NCBI GenBank assembly: GCA_031272745.1
Contig: JAISTF010000086.1
Span: forward strand, 1-10,821
Length of the DNA stretch: 10,821 nt
Direction of reading: 5' to 3'
Source: Eubacteriales Family XIII. Incertae Sedis bacterium
GTDB taxonomy: Bacteria > Bacillota > Clostridia > Peptostreptococcales > Anaerovoracaceae
This document shows, piece by piece, positions 1-5,369 of the stretch. The translations under genes and the position numbers were made by a program. Position 1 is the first letter of the stretch. Each line of letters opens with the position of its first letter. Under the pieces are notes generated by a model. That model searched no databases and was not told where the DNA came from. It saw nothing but the letters and a program-made list of their open reading frames with translations.

Positions 1-977
1 GTGACGTCCACCATGCACAGGTCCATGCAGATTGTGCCGACGACGGGCGCGCGGCGTCCGCCGACCAAGGCCCAGGCGTTTCCGGTCAGGCAGCGCGGCA
101 GGCCGTCCGCGTAGCCTATGGGAATCGTGCCGATGGCGCTCGGGCGCTGCGTCACAAAGCGGCGTCCGTAGCTGACGGAGAAGCCCGGCGGCACGTTGCG
201 CAGATAGACGATGTCGGCTTTCACGCACATCGCGGGGCGCAGCGAGACGATGCTGCGGTCGACCGCGTCCGACGGATAGATGCCGTAGAGCGCGATGCCC
301 GGACGCACGATTTCATAATGGGCCTGCGGGAAGTTCATAATGGCCGCGCTGTTGGCCATCGTACGCTCGCCCGAGTCGAGCCCCTGCAACATCAGTTGTT
401 TGTCGAATTCATCGAAGCGGGCGATCTGTTCGAGCGCAAACGCGGGGTCCGCCTCGTCCGCCGTCGCGAAATGCGAGAAGATGCCCTTGACGCAGAGCCC
501 CGGCATCCCGTAGATTTCGCGGATTTGGTCGAAGCCCTTCACGGAATGCAAAAATCCCAACCTTCCCATGCCGGTTTCCACGGCAATAAAAATTTCCGCC
601 CGCAGCCCTGACGGGTCTTGCGCCGCCGCTTCCGAGAGCAGCTGCGCGTCCTCGTAGGTCGTGAGGACGGGGATGATGCGCTCGCGCAGGATGTCCGGCA
701 CGTTTTCGCGCGGCGCGGCGCCGAAGAGCACGATCGGCGTGCCGATGCCGGCCGCGCGCAAGGCGGATGCTTCCGCGAGCGTCGCGACGCCGAGGTATTC
801 CGCGCCCGCGTCCGCGAGCGTCTTCGACACGCGCACGAGCCCGTGGCCGTACGCATCCCCCTTGACGCACACGACGAAAGCCGCGCCCGGCGCGAGGCGG
901 CGCAACGCCAAATAATTGTCCCGGATGGCGCCGAGGTCGATTTCCGCCCAGGCTGCTCTTCGCGCTTCATAAAACAT
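1..977 (-). CDS. alr: Alanine racemase (partial, 3' end beyond window)
   Basis: PLP-dependent enzyme interconverting L- and D-alanine in the cytoplasm; D-Ala feeds the D-Ala-D-Ala used by MurF. I translated 325 codons from ATG 977-975 down to base 3 with no stop; the family is about 360-390 residues, so the C-terminal end is missing. Visible landmarks are AEIDLGAIRDNY at 11-22; VKGDAYGHG at 38-46, with K39 as the PLP lysine; TGMGRLG at 135-141; SHFATADE at 168-175; RPGIALYGIYP at 225-235; SYGRRF at 269-274, with Y270 as the second catalytic base; and ICMD at 316-319. The start at 977 puts the first strand at the usual distance from the N-terminus. An in-frame ATG at 1010-1008 would add 11 unconserved residues. 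No Shine-Dalgarno is visible at 977. The position of the usual carbamylated lysine before the TGMGR motif holds alanine (A132). The gene is transcribed away from the dcw operon. Confidence 0.96.
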   Translation of the reverse strand, partial: MFYEARRAAWAEIDLGAIRDNYLALRRLAPGAAFVVCVKGDAYGHGLVRVSKTLADAGAEYLGVATLAEASALRAAGIGTPIVLFGAAPRENVPDILRERIIPVLTTYEDAQLLSEAAAQDPSGLRAEIFIAVETGMGRLGFLHSVKGFDQIREIYGMPGLCVKGIFSHFATADEADPAFALEQIARFDEFDKQLMLQGLDSGERTMANSAAIMNFPQAHYEIVRPGIALYGIYPSDAVDRSIVSLRPAMCVKADIVYLRNVPPGFSVSYGRRFVTQRPSAIGTIPIGYADGLPRCLTGNAWALVGGRRAPVVGTICMDLCMVDV

Positions 978-981
978 GACC

Positions 982-995
982 GTAGTATAGCATAT
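982..995 (-). promoter_or_regulatory. Probable extended -10 promoter of alr
   Basis: Read on the minus strand, the bases just before the alr ATG are TATGCTATACTACG. This contains TATACT (989-984) preceded by TGC, an extended -10 arrangement. No convincing -35 lies 16-18 bases upstream, which is common for extended -10 promoters. Transcription would start about 7 bases past the hexamer, near 977, which is the first base of the chosen start codon. This is a motif reading only. Confidence 0.45.
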
Positions 996-1073
996 TCCGC
1001 CGTCCCGCATTTGGGGGCTGAACGCGCATTCCCTACCATATGCGGGATTTTGCGAAGTGACGGGGGCGATTTT

Positions 1074-1148
1074 GTGAAATTTATGTGAAAAGTGGGAGAT
1101 TGAAACCGATTATTTGAAAAAAAACTTGCAAAAAGGGTGAAAGTGGGA
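1074..1148 (+). promoter_or_regulatory. Candidate MraZ operator boxes
   Basis: GTGAAA occurs at 1074-1079, 1085-1090 and 1137-1142, and GTGGGA at 1092-1097 and 1143-1148. Two copies of a compound motif result: GTGAAAAGTGGGAGAT at 1085-1100 and GTGAAAGTGGGATATT at 1137-1152. MraZ is known in other bacteria to bind repeated GTG-G-rich boxes upstream of its own gene. The promoter-proximal copy lies inside the spacer of the predicted mraZ promoter, which suits autorepression. Box identity is seen in the sequence; binding is inferred from the family. Confidence 0.6.
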
Positions 1149-1154
1149 TATTTT
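1126..1154 (+). promoter_or_regulatory. Probable sigma-A-type promoter of the mraZ operon
   Basis: TTGCAA at 1126-1131 and TATTTT at 1149-1154 are separated by exactly 17 bases, in an AT-rich stretch (about 1074-1160) of an otherwise GC-rich window. Transcription would start near 1161, giving a leader of about 38 bases before the mraZ ATG. GTGAAAGTGGGA (1137-1148) fills most of the spacer. No other good promoter is seen before the operon. Confidence 0.6.
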
Positions 1155-1198
1155 ATTCATAACCGTTGCCGTATATCAAGCGTTGGGAACCGGGGGTC

Positions 1199-1666
1199 AT
1201 GCTGACAGGAAGCTACATCAATTCCATCGACAGCAAGGGTCGGGCAGTCGTGCCGGCCAAACTTCGTTACGGGCTCGCGGAGCGCATCTGGCTCGTGAAG
1301 GGTATCGATCCGTGCCTGTACCTGTTTGCGCCCGAGGCGTGGACGCGGTTCAAGGCCGAGAACTTGGACGGCAACCCGTTCGACGACCCGAACGCGCGGC
1401 AGCTCAAGCGCCGGTTTCTCACGAGTTCCCGCGAGATCGAAATCGACGGGCACGGCAGGATTTTGATACCGGCCGAGTACCTCGCGTACGCGGGCATTGA
1501 AAAGGACGTCGTGTTCGCGGGCATGGAAGACATGGTCGAGCTGTGGAGCGGCGAACGGTTTGCGCAGGTGATGGACGACGGCGGCGAGGACGCGAGCGCG
1601 CTCTTGGCGGCGGCGGCCGGTTTCCGGCGCAGGACGTCGGGGCAGCCGGACGGCGGCAAGGATTGA
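1199..1666 (+). CDS. mraZ: Transcriptional regulator MraZ
   Basis: First gene of the dcw cluster, 155 residues. MraZ is a nucleoid-associated, AbrB-like DNA-binding protein that forms a ring-shaped oligomer and represses its own operon in the species studied. The protein has two tandem MraZ repeats, each with its signature: DSKGR at 11-15 followed by VVPAK, and DGHGR at 83-87 followed by ILIPAEY. The ATG at 1199 gives the family's usual beginning (MLTGSYINSID). An in-frame TTG at 1166 would add 11 unconserved residues and is not used. A G-rich run (1191-1197) sits directly before the start. The last 25 or so residues are Ala, Arg and Gly rich and look disordered, making the protein slightly longer than many relatives. 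Its stop overlaps the rsmH start as TTGA. Confidence 0.95.
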   Translation: MLTGSYINSIDSKGRAVVPAKLRYGLAERIWLVKGIDPCLYLFAPEAWTRFKAENLDGNPFDDPNARQLKRRFLTSSREIEIDGHGRILIPAEYLAYAGIEKDVVFAGMEDMVELWSGERFAQVMDDGGEDASALLAAAAGFRRRTSGQPDGGKD

Positions 1667-2604
1667 CGGCGGACTATCGCCATACGCCGGTACTCCTGGC
1701 GGAGACGCTCGAAGCGCTTCGCCTGAAGCCAGGGATGACGGTGGCGGACGGGACGCTCGGCGGCGGCGGCCACGCGGCGCGGATATGCGAGGCGATCGGG
1801 GCGGACGGGACGTTTGTCGGGATCGACAGGGATCCGGAAGCCATCGCGGCGGCGCGGGAGACGCTCGAAGCGTACCCCTGCCGCAAGAACTTTGAAAACC
1901 GCAATTTTGAGGAGATCGCGGACGTGCTGCGGGAGCGGGGCATCGGCGGTCTCGACGGAGGACTGTTGGACCTCGGCGTGTCGTCGCGGCAGTTGGACGA
2001 GCCGTCGCGCGGCTTTTCGTACATGCACGACGGGCCGTTGGATATGCGGATGGACGGCGCGGAAGGGCTCACGGCGCGGGACGTGGTGAACACGTATGGC
2101 GAAGAGGCGCTCACGCGAATCTTCTACGCATACGGCGAGGAGCGCTGGGCGAAGCGGATCGCGGCCTTCCTCGTGAAGGAGCGCGCGGCGCGGCCGATCG
2201 AGACAACGGACGACCTCGTGCGTGTCATCAAGGCGGCGGTGCCCGTGGGCGCGCGGCAAGGCGGCCCGCACCCGGCGAAGCGCGTCTTCCAGGCGATTCG
2301 CATCGAGGTCAACGACGAGCTCGGGTCGCTCGAAAGGGCGCTCGGCGCGTGGATAGACGCTTTGCGCAGCGGCGGACGGTTGGCGGTCATCACGTTTCAC
2401 TCGCTGGAGGATCGCATTGTGAAGGATGCGTTCCGCGGGCGGGAGGACCCGTGCATCTGCCCGAAGGACATTCCCGCGTGCGTCTGCGGCAGGCAGGCGG
2501 ACGCGCGGCGCGTGACGAAAAAGCCGGTGCTGCCGGGGACGGAGGAAACGGAAGCGAACCCGCGCGCGCGGAGCGCGAAGCTGCGGGTGATCGAGAAACT
2601 ATAG
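1663..2604 (+). CDS. rsmH: 16S rRNA (cytosine-1402 N4) methyltransferase RsmH (MraW)
   Basis: SAM-dependent enzyme that N4-methylates C1402 in the ribosomal P site. It is 313 residues, the usual size. The Rossmann SAM-binding loop DGTLGGGGHA is at 29-38, an acidic residue follows in GIDRD (53-57), DLGVSSRQLD lies at 103-112 followed by RGFSY, and the C-terminal THSLEDR-like motif FHSLEDRIVK is at 245-254. A CxC-x6-CxC cluster (C264, C266, C273, C275) is typical of Firmicute RsmH. The chosen start is TTG 1663, four codons before the conserved YRHTPVLL. No ATG or GTG lies close enough to fit the family, and the TTG overlaps the mraZ TGA, so coupled initiation is likely. AAGGA (1658-1662) abuts the start, too close for ideal spacing; a start a little further upstream cannot be excluded. 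Confidence 0.94.
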   Translation: MTADYRHTPVLLAETLEALRLKPGMTVADGTLGGGGHAARICEAIGADGTFVGIDRDPEAIAAARETLEAYPCRKNFENRNFEEIADVLRERGIGGLDGGLLDLGVSSRQLDEPSRGFSYMHDGPLDMRMDGAEGLTARDVVNTYGEEALTRIFYAYGEERWAKRIAAFLVKERAARPIETTDDLVRVIKAAVPVGARQGGPHPAKRVFQAIRIEVNDELGSLERALGAWIDALRSGGRLAVITFHSLEDRIVKDAFRGREDPCICPKDIPACVCGRQADARRVTKKPVLPGTEETEANPRARSAKLRVIEKL

Positions 2605-2636
2605 CTGGATTCTCGGGACAAGCCCGAGAATGACAG
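2605..2636 (+). repeat. Palindromic interspersed-repeat-like hairpin between rsmH and ftsL
   Basis: ATTCTCGGG (2609-2617) and CCCGAGAAT (2623-2631) form a perfect 9-bp stem around the loop ACAAG. Outer CTG (2605-2607) and CAG (2634-2636) can extend it past a small internal loop. The sequence begins at the base after the rsmH stop. It matches from memory the general form of short repeats (CTGGATTC..GGG-CAAG-CCC..GAATGACAG) scattered in the intergenic DNA of many bacteria. No T-tract follows, so it is not a typical terminator; an effect on mRNA processing or stability is possible. Confidence 0.6.
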
Positions 2637-2639
2637 AGC

Positions 2640-2646
2640 GGAAGGG
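2640..2646 (+). promoter_or_regulatory. Ribosome binding site deciding the ftsL start
   Basis: GGAAGGG lies 4 bases before ATG 2651. The alternative in-frame ATG at 2630 lies in the 3' arm of the palindrome and has only the hairpin sequence upstream, so 2651 is preferred. Confidence 0.65.
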
Positions 2647-2650
2647 AAGT

Positions 2651-3325
2651 ATGGCATCGCAGACGGCGGAACAATTTTATAACGAACGGCAGGCGCGCCG
2701 GCAGGAGCGGGCGCAGGCTGCGTCGTACGCCGCGGCGAGGGCCGCCGCGCGCGCGCCGTATGTGTCGCCGTCGCAAGCCGCCTATGCGTCATCGCAGGCC
2801 GCGTACGCGTCGCAAGCCGTCTACGGCGATGCCGCCTATGCATCGTCGGCCGCCTACGCGGGCGCCGCTACGGCCTCTGCGCCGCGCGCGGACGTCCACG
2901 CGCTGCCGCGGCTGCATGCGCTGACGGGCGCGGAAATCCGCGTGATCTGCCTCATCCTCGTCATCGTCTCGGGGATCGCGTTCGCCATGATTCAGATGGC
3001 CGCGGCTGCGGCCGTGACGCAGCAGGAGATCAACGCGCTCAAGAAAAACATCACGCAAGCCGAGGAAGACATCGTCGGGCTCAAGGTCGACATCGAACAG
3101 ACGCAGGTCATCGCGCAGGTGCGCGAAAAAGCGGAAACGGAACTTGGCATGAAGGAGCCGACGTACGACCAATACGTGTATTTGGCGGACGTGCCGGTGC
3201 CGGAAGCCGGATTCGCGGAAATCATCAAGGGAAAAGCCTATGGGTCGTACTACGGACAGGCGGCGCAGTCCACGGACGCAGCGCCTGAACAGACGGACGA
3301 GTCGGGAACGCAGCAACCGCAATAG
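2651..3325 (+). CDS. ftsL: FtsL-like division protein with repetitive N-terminal tail
   Basis: A 224-residue bitopic membrane protein in the ftsL position of the cluster. FtsL proteins help FtsW and its PBP form the septal peptidoglycan synthase. Residues 1-95 are a cytoplasmic tail rich in Ala, Tyr, Arg and Gln; 96-121 is one hydrophobic membrane segment; and 122-165 is a heptad-like coiled coil ending in AETELGM, a common FtsL ending. After it comes an extracytoplasmic tail ending in acidic and Gln-rich sequence. Typical FtsL proteins are about 100-130 residues, so this one is long at both ends. Residues 40-71 hold repeats of the form QAAYAS. Identity rests on context, topology and coiled coil because FtsL diverges quickly; a combined FtsL/DivIC-like assignment is also possible. 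The last 29 codons overlap the next gene in another frame. Confidence 0.82.
   Translation: MASQTAEQFYNERQARRQERAQAASYAAARAAARAPYVSPSQAAYASSQAAYASQAVYGDAAYASSAAYAGAATASAPRADVHALPRLHALTGAEIRVICLILVIVSGIAFAMIQMAAAAAVTQQEINALKKNITQAEEDIVGLKVDIEQTQVIAQVREKAETELGMKEPTYDQYVYLADVPVPEAGFAEIIKGKAYGSYYGQAAQSTDAAPEQTDESGTQQPQ
2771..2860 (+). repeat. Degenerate tandem repeat in ftsL coding A-Y-A-S units
   Basis: Five consecutive units of 15-21 bases share the pattern TCGCAAGCCGCCTATGCG. They lie at about 2771-2791, 2792-2809, 2810-2829, 2830-2845 and 2846-2860, with GCCGCCTATGC or GCCGCGTACGC as the core. The encoded units are QAAYAS, QAAYAS, QAVYGD, AAYAS and AAYAG. Many differences between units are synonymous, which suggests an older array kept at protein level. 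Confidence 0.7.
3227..3233 (+). promoter_or_regulatory. Ribosome binding site deciding the pbp start
   Basis: AAGGGAA precedes ATG 3240 by a normal distance (6 bases after the last A, 8 after the GGG). The only other in-frame ATG, at 3375, has no such site. The site lies inside ftsL coding sequence. Confidence 0.6.
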
Positions 3326-5369
3326 GCGGGGCGCGGCGGCGGAGAACGTCGGCGTCTTTGTCATCCGCCGACGCATGATCGCCGCCTTCATCATCATCCT
3401 CGCGGCGTTTGTCGTCCTGACGTTCCGCGTCGGTTGGATCCAAATCGTGCAAAACGAAAAATACGCGTCGAAGGCCGCGGAGTACCAGGTCAAGGACGAG
3501 CGCATCAAGCCGACGCGCGGCAGCATCCTCGACCGCAACGGCAACGAGCTCGCGGTCAGCACGACGACGTATCGCGTCTGGGTGCGCCTCAAAGCCTACA
3601 ACGAGGAGGACGAGGCCGAGGTCGCGTCCGTGGACACGCAGAAGAAGATGGCCGCGAAGGTCATCGCGGAAGCCCTCGGCAAATCCGAGACGGACATCAC
3701 GGCGCTGTTTGAGCGAAACGCGGATGCACCGCGTGTGCGCGTGGCGTCCGACGTGCTGAAGCAGCAGGTCGAGGACATCCGCAAAGCCATCAACGAGCAG
3801 GAATTGCAGGTCATCGAAATCGAGGACGTCGGGAGCCGCAAATACCCGCTCGGCACGCTCGCCTCGACCGTCCTCGGCAGCACCAATTACGACGGCACCG
3901 GCCAGAGCGGCATCGAGCTCGAATACAACCGCTACCTGTCCGGCATCGCGGGGCGGCGCATCGCGAGCACCGACGCGGCGGGCGGTGACCTGACGGGCGG
4001 CGAGCAGGCGCGCTACGAGAGCCAGGACGGGCTGTCCGTCATGCTCACGATCGACGAGACGATCCAATACTACGTCGAGCAGGCGCTCGCGGAAGGCAAG
4101 GAAGAGACGCAGGCCGACCGTATGATGGCGATCGTCATGGACCCGAAGACGGGCGACATCCTCGCGCTTGCCTCAACGGACGACGCACTGTTCGACCCGA
4201 ACGACCCCGGCCGGCCGATCGCGGACGAGGACCGCGAGGTCTTCGGCGCCCTCGAACCCGAGGAGCAGGCCGAATACCTGAACGAGATGTGGCACAACCC
4301 GCTGATCAGCGAGGACTACGAGCCCGGCTCCGTCTTCAAGCTCGTCACGGTTTCGTCCGCGCTCGAAGAAGGCGCGGTGACGCCCGCCGACACGTTCTAC
4401 TGCGGCGGCGCGTACCAGGTCGCCGACCGCCTGATCCAGTGCTGGGTTTATCCGGGCGGCCACGGCACGCAGGACGTGCGCACGGCCGTGAAGAATTCGT
4501 GCAACCCCGCGATGATGCAGATTATTCAAAAACTCGGATATGAGAGATTCTATAACTATCTCGAGCTCTACGGCATCACGGAGAAGACCGGCATCGATTT
4601 GCCCGGCGAGGCAAACCCGCTCATCCAGGACGAGCAGACGGCCATCCCCGTGGGCCTGTCGACGATGTCGTTCGGGCAGGGGCTTTCTGTGACGCCGATC
4701 CAGATGATCAGCGTCGTGGCCTCGCTCGCGAACGACGGGAAATACATGCAGCCGCGCGTCGCGAAGGGGCTCGCGGACGCGAACGGCGACCTCGCCCTGG
4801 AATTCCCGACGAAGATCAAGCGCCAGGTCATCTCCGAGGAGACGGCGCGCGAGGTGCGCGAGATCATGGACTACGTCGCGGTCGAAAACGGCGTGAAGGG
4901 CGGCGACCTCACGGGCTACAAAATCGGTATCAAGACGGGCACGTCGCAGAAGCTCGTGAACGGCGAGTACGTGCTTTCGGAACGCATCGGCTCGATGACG
5001 GCCATCGCGCCCATCGACGAACCGCGCTTCGTGGCGCTCGTGCTCTGCGACACGCCGCGCGTCGGGTTCTACGGCGTCGAGACGGCGGGGCCGACGCTGA
5101 AGAAGATCACGGGCGAGGTGCTGCGCTACCTCAACGTGAAGCCGAGCTACACGGAGGACGAGCTCGCGACGATGGAAGCGGGCAAGATCGAGGTGCCGGA
5201 TCTCACGGGGCTGACGTATTTCGAGGCGAACGACTGGCTCGCGCAGATCGGCCTCGTCGCGAGCGGGCAGGAGAACGTACCGGGCGAAAACTTCACGATC
5301 GTAGACCAGTATCCGAAACCCGGGATGCGCGCGCAGGAGGGCGGGACGGTGTTCCTGTACAAGAATTGA
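3240..5369 (+). CDS. Class B penicillin-binding protein with PASTA domain (FtsI/SpoVD type)
   Basis: Membrane-anchored DD-transpeptidase that cross-links septal peptidoglycan with FtsW; 709 residues. Residues 1-45 are a basic cytoplasmic tail (12 Arg in the first 29). A membrane anchor spans about 47-70. The PBP dimerisation domain has RGSILDRNGNELA at 93-105. The transpeptidase domain holds all three motifs: S364-V-F-K367 (catalytic serine), S420-C-N422, and K565-T-G-T568. One PASTA domain closes the protein at about 650-709. This layout matches ftsI or spoVD products; which one cannot be decided, so no symbol is given. It is longer than typical SpoVD because of the N-terminal tail and an acidic stretch at about 325-350 before the active serine. 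Starting at 3240 overlaps ftsL by 86 bases; ATG 3375 would remove the tail and leave no basic residues before the anchor. Confidence 0.95.
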   Translation: MGRTTDRRRSPRTQRLNRRTSRERSNRNRRGAAAENVGVFVIRRRMIAAFIIILAAFVVLTFRVGWIQIVQNEKYASKAAEYQVKDERIKPTRGSILDRNGNELAVSTTTYRVWVRLKAYNEEDEAEVASVDTQKKMAAKVIAEALGKSETDITALFERNADAPRVRVASDVLKQQVEDIRKAINEQELQVIEIEDVGSRKYPLGTLASTVLGSTNYDGTGQSGIELEYNRYLSGIAGRRIASTDAAGGDLTGGEQARYESQDGLSVMLTIDETIQYYVEQALAEGKEETQADRMMAIVMDPKTGDILALASTDDALFDPNDPGRPIADEDREVFGALEPEEQAEYLNEMWHNPLISEDYEPGSVFKLVTVSSALEEGAVTPADTFYCGGAYQVADRLIQCWVYPGGHGTQDVRTAVKNSCNPAMMQIIQKLGYERFYNYLELYGITEKTGIDLPGEANPLIQDEQTAIPVGLSTMSFGQGLSVTPIQMISVVASLANDGKYMQPRVAKGLADANGDLALEFPTKIKRQVISEETAREVREIMDYVAVENGVKGGDLTGYKIGIKTGTSQKLVNGEYVLSERIGSMTAIAPIDEPRFVALVLCDTPRVGFYGVETAGPTLKKITGEVLRYLNVKPSYTEDELATMEAGKIEVPDLTGLTYFEANDWLAQIGLVASGQENVPGENFTIVDQYPKPGMRAQEGGTVFLYKN

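Noticed and set aside
318..1088. Plus-strand open frames over the alr region
   Set aside because: The minus strand reads as a continuous alanine racemase with all key motifs; the plus frames have none.
1267..2400. Minus-strand open frame of 377 codons across mraZ and rsmH
   Set aside because: It runs through two clearly coding plus-strand genes and shows only shadow composition.
2609..2631. Intrinsic terminator after rsmH
   Set aside because: The stem is good, but no T-rich run follows, and ftsL starts 19 bases later in an otherwise continuous operon.
3225..4067. Minus-strand open frame of 280 codons opposite the pbp gene
   Set aside because: It shadows the well-defined PBP dimerisation domain and has no features of its own.
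4521..4560. Internal promoter in the pbp gene (AT-rich patch with TATAAC)
   Set aside because: No -35 lies at a 16-18 base spacing. The patch simply encodes QIIQKLGYERFYNY with unusual A/T-ending codons.
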